The notes beneath the pieces were generated by a model. That model made no database searches. It was not told the origin of the DNA and worked only from the letters and a program-made list of their open reading frames with translations. This document shows, one piece after another, positions 7,872-15,345 of a stretch of DNA of 21,693 nt. Location of the stretch: NCBI GenBank assembly GCA_947311265.1, contig CAMZKQ010000147.1, positions 1 to 21,693 of the forward strand, read 5' to 3'. The first letter of the stretch is position 1. Each line of letters starts with the position of its first letter. Both the position numbers and the translations under genes were made by a program. Source of the stretch: an uncultured Chlorobiota bacterium. Lineage in GTDB: Bacteria > Bacteroidota > Bacteroidia > Bacteroidales > JAADGE01.

Positions 7872-8495
7872 TTATTTTTGCAAAATAAAGCCCATTGTTT
7901 GGATATTAAAACGTTGCCCGTCGGCAGATTTTACTTTAATTTCTTTGATGTAAATGGGTGTGCTTTCGTTATTTTTAGATAGCTTTTCGATATATCGTTT
8001 TTGTATGCGTGTAAAACTTTTGCCTTGCCCGTATTTTCCATTTGTACCGGAGTAGTGTTCGGATATTTTAAAACTTTCTATTTCGTATGCACTTTCAGGA
8101 ATATTATAGGGGACAGTAATTTGGAGTTCTGCTGTATCCATAAATTTTTGGTGGGTGATAAGCCCTCCGGTAAGCCCTTGGATTGTAATTGAAGGGGGGG
8201 GGCTTTTAACGGTAAATTGGGCGATAAATTCATCGGTTATAAAGCCGGAGTTATCAATGGTTCTGGCGGTTACAGGTACAACCCCTTCCGCCAATGGGCG
8301 AAAAAAATAGTTCCCACTAGTGCCTGAAATTTTACCACTACTAACAGTAACTTCTAGGTGGGTGTCAGATGCGCCGTCGGTAGCAATAATTAGGGGGTTG
8401 TCGATGCCGAGATAGAGGGTTTCTTGCATGATTTTTTTGCCAGCATACTGCTTGGCTGCTGTTGTGGTATCTTGCAAAACGGAGAGTATGCCCAC
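7872..8495 (-). CDS. GldM C-terminal-like domain protein, probably lacking its N-terminus
   Basis: 207 residues from a GTG at 8495. From about residue 24 it matches the C-terminal beta domain of GldM. ETLYLGIDNPLIIATDG corresponds to the YRGVDNPVSISVPG stretch of GldM, followed by beta strands, a PPPSITIQG linker, and a final segment YIKEIKVKSADGQ corresponding to YIEDIKAKGPDG. GldM is a periplasmic part of the gliding and type IX secretion motor; free-standing relatives are normally exported. Here there is no signal peptide. The frame continues upstream past the GTG to a stop, inside the end of the sigma-factor gene, and a one-base shift would join the two. A C9 tract (8194-8202) lies within the gene. 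It is probably a truncated or frameshifted remnant; function unknown. Confidence 0.6.
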   Translation of the reverse strand: MGILSVLQDTTTAAKQYAGKKIMQETLYLGIDNPLIIATDGASDTHLEVTVSSGKISGTSGNYFFRPLAEGVVPVTARTIDNSGFITDEFIAQFTVKSPPPSITIQGLTGGLITHQKFMDTAELQITVPYNIPESAYEIESFKISEHYSGTNGKYGQGKSFTRIQKRYIEKLSKNNESTPIYIKEIKVKSADGQRFNIQTMGFILQK

Positions 8496-8934
8496 AGAGC
8501 AACCTTCGTTGCCGGCTCATTATAAAAATGCTACGGCATTTTTTGGGGAGTTTCTTTAATGCTTTATTTAGTGATGTATTAAATTTTTTAGTATCTATAG
8601 CCACTGTTTTTATAGGGTTTTCAAAAGCCGATAAATGCTCTGTTTTTTGTTCTTTTTCATCTTTGGCTTTATTTTTTTTCATGATATTGTATGACGCATT
8701 GCGTACCGAGCTGTACAAATAGGCTTGCATTGAAAATTTAATGTCTATATTTTTTTTGTTTTTCCATAGGGATAGAAAAACGTTCTGCACGGCCTCGTCA
8801 GCATCGTCTTTGGAGCTGGTTAGCTGGTAAGAAAAACGGCATAATGGGGTATAGTACTTCCTGAAAAGGGTGTTGAAATTTGCCTTCTCGCTCGGGACTG
8901 TTACTGGTGCTATGTGCTTGTCTGCTCGCTTCAC
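8365..8934 (-). CDS. ECF-type sigma factor, region 4 lost by frameshift or fusion
   Basis: The first 142 residues are a good ECF sigma factor of the Bacteroidota type. Region 2 spans about 22-88 (YYTPLCRFSYQLTSS, DADEAVQNVFLSLW, YLYSSVRNASYNIM), and LNKALKKLPKKCRSIFIMSRQ leads into region 4. At that point relatives continue with EG.S and a helix-turn-helix. This frame instead turns into a basic, Arg/His/Pro-rich stretch (RRLLCGHTLRFARYH...) that looks like out-of-frame translation to the stop at 8365. Removing the single C at 8508 would give SRQ-EG and join the GldM-like frame. Without region 4.2 the protein could not read a -35-type element, so the gene is probably inactive unless the frame is restored. 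No anti-sigma or FecR gene lies beside it. Confidence 0.65.
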   Translation of the reverse strand: MKRADKHIAPVTVPSEKANFNTLFRKYYTPLCRFSYQLTSSKDDADEAVQNVFLSLWKNKKNIDIKFSMQAYLYSSVRNASYNIMKKNKAKDEKEQKTEHLSAFENPIKTVAIDTKKFNTSLNKALKKLPKKCRSIFIMSRQRRLLCGHTLRFARYHNSSQAVCWQKNHARNPLSRHRQPPNYCYRRRI

Positions 8935-9079
8935 TTGCTGTGGTTTCTTATAGAGAGTCTTGGGAAGGTAGATACCCTTAAAATAGAAGAGCTGTTTTTT
9001 TATATTTAAAATTGTAGTATTTAAGATGCAATTTTGTTGTAAATATAAAGTTTTAAAACTAGATAGATAAGAAATAATT

Positions 9080-9694
9080 ATGAAAATACTTTTTGCCGAC
9101 GATCATCAACTAATCCTTACAGGATTAAAAACAATAATAAGCGATTATTTTTCTGAGGCTAGTATTTATATGGCACAAAACAAAAGTGAACTTTTTGCTT
9201 GGTTAAAAAAAGAGACTTTTGATATTCTTATTCAAGATTTAAAATTTGGCGATACTAATGCCAATGAATTTCTTACCGAAATAAAAAAAGATTATCCGAA
9301 ATTAAAGATACTAATTCTAAGTACAATTTCGGATACGGTAAGTATTACCAAGCTAATAAAAAAAGTAGATGGTTATGTTGTAAAATCAGAGCCTATTGAG
9401 GAAATAATTACTGCAATAAAAACTATTTGCGAAGGCAAAACATATTTGAGCAAAAAGACGAACCAAAAATTAAAAGCCCCCATTTGGCATAAGGAAATTA
9501 TACTTAGCCGCCGAGAAAAAGAAATTATTGCAGTAATCATGAAAGAAAAATCGACCAAAGAAATTGCCGAGGAACTAAATATATCTGTAAAAACAGTAGA
9601 GATGCACCGTGCTAATCTTTTTGTGAAATTGGAGGTTAAAAATATAACAGGTTTAGTAAAAAAAATAATTTTACTAGGGCTTATCGAAGATTAA
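9080..9694 (+). CDS. NarL/LuxR-family response regulator
   Basis: 204 residues. The receiver domain is residues 1-120, with the acidic pair D7/D8 (FADDH), phospho-acceptor D53 (ILIQDLKF), S81 in the switch position and K102 (YVVKS). The LuxR-type helix-turn-helix is at about 140-200 (LSRREKEIIAVI, STKEIAEELNISVKTVEMHR). It is a DNA-binding transcription factor activated by phosphorylation. No histidine kinase lies in the window, so its partner is elsewhere. It diverges from the broken sigma-factor gene across a 145-base gap (8935-9079) where I see no perfect promoter box. It converges on the amylase gene 6 bases away. Confidence 0.92.
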   Translation: MKILFADDHQLILTGLKTIISDYFSEASIYMAQNKSELFAWLKKETFDILIQDLKFGDTNANEFLTEIKKDYPKLKILILSTISDTVSITKLIKKVDGYVVKSEPIEEIITAIKTICEGKTYLSKKTNQKLKAPIWHKEIILSRREKEIIAVIMKEKSTKEIAEELNISVKTVEMHRANLFVKLEVKNITGLVKKIILLGLIED

Positions 9695-9700
9695 GGGCAG

Positions 9701-11551
9701 CTACTTTTTTAGCTCGATTATCATAATTGATTTCTTAGGGATTTTAATTTCAGAAATATCTACTTTTTTGCCCGATATAATTTCAAAACCAGCGGAGTAG
9801 CCTTTCATAATTTCATTAAAACGGTCTGTTTTAATTGTCCTGCTATCCGTATTATGATTGTTTAGAACCACCATAACAGATTCATTTTTGGTGTAGCGAA
9901 AATACACGTAGGTGTTATTTTCGGGTAAGAAGTGCATCATTTTACCTTCGGTAACTGGTTTTGATGTTTTTCGCCAGTTGGCAATTTTTTTCATAAAATC
10001 AAAGGCTTCATTTTGTGCCTTTGTTCGCCCCGATTTTGTAAACGCATTCTGTTTATCGCCTGCCCAGCCACCCGGAAAATCCTTACGGATATGCCCATGC
10101 CCCTTATGCTCATGACCTGGCATTAGAATTTCGGTAGCATAGTAAACCATTGGTATTCCACGTGTGGTGAGTAAAAAACCAACGCCCATTTTATATTTAT
10201 TTATATCCTCGCCAACCGAGGTGTAGAACCTATCCAAGTCATGATTATCTAGGAAAATTACATTGTTATTGGCATCGTTGTATAAAAAATCTTCGGCAAA
10301 AGTATAGTAGAGCTTTAAAAGCCCAGAAGTCCAGCCTTCGTCTTCGTTAAAAGCCGATTTTGTGGCATAATATAAGGGGAAGTCAGTTGTGCTTTGTAAG
10401 TGCGAATCGTAGTCGCCAGAAACAGGGCTACCAGACTGGAAATAAGCAGTAAAAGCTGTTTTTTGTAACCAAGTTTCACCTAAAAGTGTAAAGTTTGGGT
10501 ATTCAAACATTACCCGTTCGCCCCAGTCTGCCATAAATTCCTTAAATGGATAGGGCTGTGTATCCATTCTAATGGCATCAATGCCTGCATATTCAATCCA
10601 CCATAGGCTGTTTTGTATTAAGTAGTTGGCAACAAGAGGGTTACGTTGGTTAAAGTCGGGCATTGTTGCCACAAACCAACCTTCGGTCATTTGTTTTTGG
10701 TCGCTTTTTGAGGCGTGTGGATCGGCAATTACGCTGCCCCTAAAATTAGAGCGAAAATCAGGGTTGGAGTTAAACCAGTCTTTCGATGGCAAATCTTTCA
10801 CCATCCAGTGTGCACTTCCGCAGTGGTTAAAAATCATATCCTGAATGACTTTAAGACCTTGTTTATGACAGGTTTGTACAAATTTTTTGTAGGATTTATT
10901 AGTGCCAGAGCGGGGGTCTGTTTTATAAAAATCGGTAATTGAATAACCATGATAGGAGTAGTCTGGCATATTGTTTTCCAAGATAGGATTTAGCCAAAGT
11001 GCCGTTGCACCCAATTCTTTTATATAGTCTAAATGGTTTTCAACTCCTTTAAGGTCGCCACCATGTTTGCCGTTGGGGTTATTGCGGTCGGCTTTTTCTA
11101 AAATCCCGGCAGGGGTATCGTTGCTTGGGTCGCCGTTGGAAAATCGGTCGGGCATTACCAAATAGATTAAATCTTTACTGGAAAAACCTCTGGCTTGTGG
11201 TTTTCGCAATTCTAAATTATAGGTAGTTTGGGCTAGGGTTTTACTACCTTTTTTAAACTCAATTTTAAAACTACTCGCCACCTCTCTATCAATAATTTTA
11301 ATATCTAAAAAAATGTAGTTCGGATTTTCTAGTTGGTGCGAGCGTAGTAAGCTAACTTTTTTTGAGTTGATTACGGGCTTTGTAAGCCCGATATTATTGC
11401 CATATACTAGTATTTGAAATTCGTCGCTGTTCATATTTGCCCACCAATTTAGTGGCTCTACACGAGAAATATTTGTTTTTTGTGCGAGCAAAGTTGGGCT
11501 TGTTGCCAATAGGAAAATGAGCAAGCTTAAAAAGACTGTTATTTTTTTCAT
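9701..11551 (-). CDS. Secreted GH13 alpha-amylase / cyclomaltodextrinase-like
   Basis: 616 residues with a signal peptide (MKKITVFLSLLIFLLATSPT, cleavage near LLAQ), so it is exported to the periplasm or beyond. An N-terminal Ig-like domain of the cyclomaltodextrinase type spans about 28-118. The GH13 barrel follows: LIYLVMPDRFSNGD, DMIFNHCG (region I, 238-245), GIDAIRMD with nucleophile D330, LLGETW with acid/base E359, and FLDNHD with transition-state stabiliser D438. A C-terminal beta domain ends the protein. It should hydrolyse alpha-1,4 glucans or cyclodextrins. Substrate specificity between amylase, neopullulanase and cyclomaltodextrinase is not settled. No SusC/SusD, GH65 or transporter gene is nearby. 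A LacI-family-like operator overlaps its promoter. Confidence 0.92.
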   Translation of the reverse strand: MKKITVFLSLLIFLLATSPTLLAQKTNISRVEPLNWWANMNSDEFQILVYGNNIGLTKPVINSKKVSLLRSHQLENPNYIFLDIKIIDREVASSFKIEFKKGSKTLAQTTYNLELRKPQARGFSSKDLIYLVMPDRFSNGDPSNDTPAGILEKADRNNPNGKHGGDLKGVENHLDYIKELGATALWLNPILENNMPDYSYHGYSITDFYKTDPRSGTNKSYKKFVQTCHKQGLKVIQDMIFNHCGSAHWMVKDLPSKDWFNSNPDFRSNFRGSVIADPHASKSDQKQMTEGWFVATMPDFNQRNPLVANYLIQNSLWWIEYAGIDAIRMDTQPYPFKEFMADWGERVMFEYPNFTLLGETWLQKTAFTAYFQSGSPVSGDYDSHLQSTTDFPLYYATKSAFNEDEGWTSGLLKLYYTFAEDFLYNDANNNVIFLDNHDLDRFYTSVGEDINKYKMGVGFLLTTRGIPMVYYATEILMPGHEHKGHGHIRKDFPGGWAGDKQNAFTKSGRTKAQNEAFDFMKKIANWRKTSKPVTEGKMMHFLPENNTYVYFRYTKNESVMVVLNNHNTDSRTIKTDRFNEIMKGYSAGFEIISGKKVDISEIKIPKKSIMIIELKK

Positions 11552-11603
11552 AATTACTAACCTTTAATTTTCTGCTAAAAATAAGGTTATTTTAAGGAAG
11601 CAA

Positions 11604-11633
11604 CAAAGAAAATTAAAGAAAAATTAACGCAAA
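11604..11633 (-). promoter_or_regulatory. Candidate amylase promoter
   Basis: The minus strand reads TTTG (11630-11633), an 18-base spacer, and TTTCTTTG (11604-11611), a one-mismatch version of TAnnTTTG. Transcription would start near 11598, about 47 bases before the ATG. The -33 TTTG lies inside the palindromic operator. Confidence 0.45.
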
Positions 11634-11642
11634 CGTTTTCGG
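11627..11642. promoter_or_regulatory. LacI-family-type operator upstream of amylase
   Basis: ACGCAAACGTTTTCGG is built on the perfect palindrome AAACGTTT (11631-11638), with six of eight half-site positions matching. It has the form of LacI/PurR-family operators (E. coli PurR consensus ACGCAAACGTTTTCNT). It overlaps the -33 element of the amylase promoter, 76-91 bases upstream of the ATG, in the only gap between the amylase and the PhoB-type regulator. Confidence 0.6.
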
Positions 11643-11647
11643 AAAGT

Positions 11648-12340
11648 CTAAGGTACAAATTTATAGCCAATGCCTTTTACTGTAAGAATGTTTTTTTGCG
11701 AAATTTTTTCACGAAGTTTTCTAATATGCACGTCAATAGTTCTATCGCCTACAATAATATCATCGCCCCATACTTTTTTAAATATTTCCTCACGGGTAAA
11801 TACTTTGTCGGGTTCAGAAATTAATAAACGCAGTAGTTTAAACTCTTTTTTGGGGAGGTAAATAGGGGCTGATTTATAAGTTACAATATGTTTATTTGAG
11901 TCGATTGTAATATCTCCGCAGCTAAGAATTTTATTTTTTGTGGCTTCTTTTGTCGAGCTACTATGTCTTTTTAGTAGTGCTTTTACTCTGCTTACAAATA
12001 CTTTTGGTTTTATTGGTTTTGTGATGTAATCGTCTGCACCAGCCTCAAAACCAGCTATTTGCGAATAGTCTTCGCCACGGGCAGTAAGAAAGGTGACTAA
12101 GGTACCTTCCAAATCTGGGTTTCTTCGTATCTCTTCGCAGGTTTCTATGCCGTCGGATTCTGGCATCATCACATCTAAGATAATGAGGTGGGGTTTTTTT
12201 CTGATGGCGGTTTCTAAACCTTTTTTCCCATTTTTTTCGGTGTAAATTTTATAGCCAGCCTTTTTTAAGTTATAACTTAAAAATTCAAGAATATCAGTAT
12301 CATCATCAACTAAAAGTATTTTTTGTTTTCCCTGTTTCAT
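11648..12340 (-). CDS. OmpR/PhoB-family response regulator
   Basis: 230 residues. The receiver domain covers 1-125, with D12-D14 (VDDD), phospho-acceptor D56 (IILDVMMP), T86 and K108 (ITKPI). The winged-helix DNA-binding domain covers about 135-230 (LPKKEFKLLRLLISEPDKVF, DRTIDVHIRKLREKI, TVKGIGYKFVP). In this phylum such PhoB-like regulators usually sit beside a PhoR-like histidine kinase. Here the flanking genes are an amylase and alr, so it is an orphan. A perfect -7 box precedes it. The upstream gap 12341-12605 holds this promoter and that of alr. Confidence 0.93.
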   Translation of the reverse strand: MKQGKQKILLVDDDTDILEFLSYNLKKAGYKIYTEKNGKKGLETAIRKKPHLIILDVMMPESDGIETCEEIRRNPDLEGTLVTFLTARGEDYSQIAGFEAGADDYITKPIKPKVFVSRVKALLKRHSSSTKEATKNKILSCGDITIDSNKHIVTYKSAPIYLPKKEFKLLRLLISEPDKVFTREEIFKKVWGDDIIVGDRTIDVHIRKLREKISQKNILTVKGIGYKFVP

Positions 12341-12367
12341 TAGCTTGGTTGTATATTAATAGTGGTA

Positions 12368-12397
12368 CAAAAATAATTTAGCTAAGTTAGCAATAAA
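12368..12397 (-). promoter_or_regulatory. Candidate promoter of the PhoB-type regulator
   Basis: The minus strand reads TTTA (12394-12397), an 18-base spacer, then TATTTTTG (12368-12375), an exact -7 match, about 28 bases before the ATG at 12340. Confidence 0.45.
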
Positions 12398-12479
12398 TTT
12401 GAGTTAATCCGAATAATTTGAAGATTTATAATTAAAGTTAATACCTCTTTTATCCTAGTTGCTACTAATGGAGATTTGT

Positions 12480-12511
12480 TTTAGTCCCTGTTTTGCAAAG
12501 GTTTAAATTTG
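12480..12511 (+). promoter_or_regulatory. alr: Candidate promoter of alr
   Basis: TTTA (12480-12483), a 20-base spacer and TAAATTTG (12504-12511). This would give a leader of about 90 bases to the ATG at 12606. Another TAAATTTG at 12394-12401 is further away, and chance matches are common in this AT-rich gap. Confidence 0.3.
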
Positions 12512-12605
12512 AGCCTAAACATTGCAGACAATAAAAAAATAAAGTCACCTAATAAGATTATTTGGCTATAGTTTGCTAATTTTACTCAAAATTAAAAAAG
12601 CAAGA

Positions 12606-13712
12606 ATGCGAGTAGTAACTGAAAACCAAATTACCAGATTAGAAATTAGCAAAGAGGCAATTAGGCATAATTTAGATTTTTATAAATCAGTGCTAGCCAA
12701 AACTACAAAAATACTGGTCATGGTAAAAGCCTTTTCCTATGGCAACGGAGGTGTTGGGTTTTCTCAATACCTAGAACGTTTGGGAGTGGATTATCTCGGA
12801 GTCGCCATTTCTGGCGAAGGGGTTGCCCTCAGGAAAGCAGGAGTAAAATTGCCTATTATTGTTATGAGTCCTCATGCAGGAAATTGTGCCGAGATAATTG
12901 AGTACCAATTAGAACCCGAAATTTATAATTTTAAAATTCTTAAGGAGTTTAATACTGCCCTTTTGGGGGGAGGAAAAAAGGGCTACCCTGTTCATATTAA
13001 ATTTGATACAGGAATGAACCGCTTGGGCTTTCGGGCGGCAGAAACTGAACAGGTTGTGAAACAGTTAAAAGGGGCTGAAACGATTAAAGTAAAATCAATA
13101 TTTTCACACCTTGCTGGTGCAGATAGTGTTGATTATGATGATTTTACAAAAAAACAAATCAAATTATTCACCACCATTTACAAGCAGTTTTCGGTGCTTA
13201 TTGGTTATATGCCTATGTGGCATATTTTAAATTCTGCTGGTGCAGAACGTTTCCCTGCTGCGGCTTTTGATATGGTTCGCCTTGGCATTGGACTTTATGG
13301 TTTTAGTAGCAATTTTCAGCACAAGCTAAAAAATGTAAGTACTTTTAAATCTAAAATTCTTCAAATTAAGACAATTCTACCTGGCGAAACGGTTGGCTAC
13401 TCCCGGAATGGGGAGTTTCCAAATGGTGGTAAAATTGCAGTAATTTCAGCAGGTTATGGCGATGGTATTGGTCGGGGCTTGGGGAATGGTAAATTATCTG
13501 TCGAAATAAATGGGCAACTTGCTCCACTTACTGGGAACGTGTGTATGGATATGTGCATGGCAGATATATCGAAAATTGATGCAGAAGAAGGCGATGATGT
13601 TATTTTTTTTGGCGATAGAAATACTGCTAGCGACATTGCCGAGGCCAGTAATACAATTTCGTATGAAATTATTACAAAAATCCCAGGAAGAGTAAAGCGG
13701 ATTTTGGTCTAA
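12606..13712 (+). CDS. alr: Alanine racemase
   Basis: 368 residues from the ATG at 12606. It converts L-alanine to D-alanine for peptidoglycan, using PLP. K41 in VMVKAFSYGNG is the Schiff-base lysine. IKFDTGMNRLGF (131-142), FSHLAGAD, and catalytic Y265 in ETVGYSRNG follow, then ISAGYGDGIGRG and NVCMDMCMAD. The frame runs back to a TTG at 12573, but the extra residues (LILLKIKKAR) are not part of the family, so the ATG is preferred. The sequence around K41 and the C-terminal half look like the Alr half of the MurF-Alr fusions common in Bacteroidota. Here there is no MurF part: 12341-12605 codes for nothing. It converges on the GNAT-like gene with stop codons overlapping. Confidence 0.94.
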   Translation: MRVVTENQITRLEISKEAIRHNLDFYKSVLAKTTKILVMVKAFSYGNGGVGFSQYLERLGVDYLGVAISGEGVALRKAGVKLPIIVMSPHAGNCAEIIEYQLEPEIYNFKILKEFNTALLGGGKKGYPVHIKFDTGMNRLGFRAAETEQVVKQLKGAETIKVKSIFSHLAGADSVDYDDFTKKQIKLFTTIYKQFSVLIGYMPMWHILNSAGAERFPAAAFDMVRLGIGLYGFSSNFQHKLKNVSTFKSKILQIKTILPGETVGYSRNGEFPNGGKIAVISAGYGDGIGRGLGNGKLSVEINGQLAPLTGNVCMDMCMADISKIDAEEGDDVIFFGDRNTASDIAEASNTISYEIITKIPGRVKRILV

Positions 13713-14719
13713 ACTAAGTCTAGGCCATACAATTTGTAATTTTTAAAATTCTTTCCTGCATAGCGTCTGGATAAGGCTTTGGAGTGGTTGTAGCTAATTA
13801 CAAGGGCATGAATGCCCTGAGTGAAGCCTGCTTTTTTTGCCTCCCTATTCATCATACCGCCAAGGAAAACTCCTGCCCCCTTAAAAGGCGAGTCCTGTTT
13901 ACGAACAACCGATTTTGCAATAATCCGCTTAGTGGTTTTGCAGAAATAGTCGGGTACAGAAAACATAAACGCCTCAATTTCCTTGGCTGCATTTTCTATA
14001 ATCCAAACGAATTTTGGGTGGATTATAGCTTTTATGGCTAAATACTTTTCGCTAAATTGTTGGGCAGTAATGGGGGTAAATAGGAAATTACTTTTAAAGG
14101 CATCAATGCTAAATTGACCAATCTTTAGTAAGTCGTTCTCTAAATCCGCCATGTTCAAATGACGCACTTTTGCCCCAGATTTGTTGAGCTTTTCTTGAAA
14201 TTGGTTAAGAAAATTACTGTCGTAATTTAGAGTGGTATCCAAGTCAGAGAAGTAATCGGCAATGCTGTGGAAACCAAAATTTGTAAACTGCTGGTTGTAG
14301 TAAATATGGTGATAAGGCTCCATGAAAAAATTGTGCGTTTCGTTGCTTGTGCTAAAGCGGTAGCTGTTCCAAGTTGAGCCTTCCATGGGGCCAATAAGAA
14401 AATCGAATCCTCGTTTTTTTGCCTTTGCTTTTGCAAAATTTAATATCTGATTGGCAGACATTTGTACATCTTCGCACTCGTAACTGCCTATTGTCGCCGA
14501 TTTTTTGCCTTTATAGGTTAATAAATTGTTTTCATAAATAGCAAACCGCCCAACAGGAGTGTCGTTTTTGAGCAGGATATAACAGCCCTCCAAATCCGTT
14601 TCTCCAGGCTCGTGTCCTAGCAAAAAACGTTGCGAATTTTCGTTGTAAAGTCCTTTTAATACCGCTGTAAATAACTTATCTTTGCAGGATACTTTTTTTA
14701 TTATGTACTTAGTATTCAT
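13709..14719 (-). CDS. GNAT-like acyltransferase family protein
   Basis: 336 residues. The first 130 or so have the pattern of a GNAT fold seen in many Bacteroidota proteins of unknown substrate: GRFAIYEN, then an IGSYECED strand, a helix ILNFAKAKAKKRGFDFLIGP, and MEGSTWNSYRF. The second half may be another GNAT-like fold, with VFLGGMMNREAKKAGF in the acetyl-CoA-loop position and HALVISYNHSKALSRRYAGK near the end, typical of the last GNAT helix. It is probably an N-acyltransferase; the acceptor is unknown. The stop shares bases 13709-13712 with alr. The start lies 20 bases from the divergent membrane-protein gene. Confidence 0.7.
   Translation of the reverse strand: MNTKYIIKKVSCKDKLFTAVLKGLYNENSQRFLLGHEPGETDLEGCYILLKNDTPVGRFAIYENNLLTYKGKKSATIGSYECEDVQMSANQILNFAKAKAKKRGFDFLIGPMEGSTWNSYRFSTSNETHNFFMEPYHHIYYNQQFTNFGFHSIADYFSDLDTTLNYDSNFLNQFQEKLNKSGAKVRHLNMADLENDLLKIGQFSIDAFKSNFLFTPITAQQFSEKYLAIKAIIHPKFVWIIENAAKEIEAFMFSVPDYFCKTTKRIIAKSVVRKQDSPFKGAGVFLGGMMNREAKKAGFTQGIHALVISYNHSKALSRRYAGKNFKNYKLYGLDLV
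14677..14684 (+). promoter_or_regulatory. Candidate -7 box for the small membrane protein
   Basis: TATCTTTG is an exact TAnnTTTG match inside the 5' end of the divergent GNAT-like gene, 55 bases before the ATG at 14740. No clear -33 element. Confidence 0.3.
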
Positions 14720-14739
14720 TTTAGGTTTGATTTTTGGAA

Positions 14740-15345
14740 ATGAAAATAATTAACCATATATACCGAATTGTTGCTTTTGATGAGCTTGCTCTTTTTCAGA
14801 TAAGCTTTGCTTATGTTTTTACACTTGTTTTAAACCCTAGTGTTGCGGGCGAAATTTTTTCTGCTGGGTTTGAAGGATTTGCTTCTTTTTTATTACTGCT
14901 TGCTCTGGGCTTACCTTTTCTTATGGGGCTAATATTTTCGTTAAAACATCTTTTTATATCAAGAGAAAAAACAAGCAGAGAGCTTTGGCTTATGATAACT
15001 TCTGCTACACTTATTAACGCTGTAATTTCTTATTATGCACTAAAATATAATACCGAACAGGTCGATTATAAAATAATTTTCCCTATTGTAAATGTTGTAC
15101 AAGCAGTTCTAATACTCTGGTTTTTAGGCTTGATGAGCAAAGATAATGATTTTATTTATTTTTTCTACTTGCCCGGAAATACGAATTTGTGGGTGGCTAT
15201 TTTTAATTTAGTTGTGATTTCTATTTTGGTGCTGTTTTTTCATTATTATTTGGAGTCGCAATGGTACTATACAATTTCCTCTGCCATAAGTTGGACTGTT
15301 TTTGTTAGTAAATTTTTACGTTTTGGTACTCTAAAATTAGAGTAA
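14740..15345 (+). CDS. Small integral membrane protein of unknown function
   Basis: 201 residues from the ATG at 14740; a TTG two codons earlier (14734) is also possible. It is strongly hydrophobic with about five membrane segments: around residues 12-32 (LALFQISFAYVFTLVL), 45-68 (FASFLLLLALGLPFLMGLIF), 83-100 (LWLMITSATLINAVISYY), 112-130 (IFPIVNVVQAVLILWFLGLM) and a last block near 150-190. I recognise no family or catalytic motif. It is a single-gene unit: divergent from the GNAT-like gene and abutting the polyprenol kinase-like gene end to end. Confidence 0.7.
   Translation: MKIINHIYRIVAFDELALFQISFAYVFTLVLNPSVAGEIFSAGFEGFASFLLLLALGLPFLMGLIFSLKHLFISREKTSRELWLMITSATLINAVISYYALKYNTEQVDYKIIFPIVNVVQAVLILWFLGLMSKDNDFIYFFYLPGNTNLWVAIFNLVVISILVLFFHYYLESQWYYTISSAISWTVFVSKFLRFGTLKLE
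15327..15344. repeat. Perfect inverted repeat at a convergent gene junction
   Basis: TACTCTAA-AA-TTAGAGTA, eight paired bases around a two-base centre, covers the last codons of the membrane-protein gene just before the end of the convergent kinase-like gene. It could stall transcription from both sides. There is no T-run on either strand, so calling it a terminator is not justified. Confidence 0.35.

Noticed and set aside
12573..12605. TTG at 12573 as the start of alr
   Set aside because: It adds eleven residues (LILLKIKKAR) not found in the family; the ATG at 12606 has an A-rich upstream stretch and fits the usual N-terminus.
13700..13730. GGTCTA...TAGGCC as a terminator for alr
   Set aside because: Six pairs with a wobble, a nine-base loop and no T-run; too weak to call.
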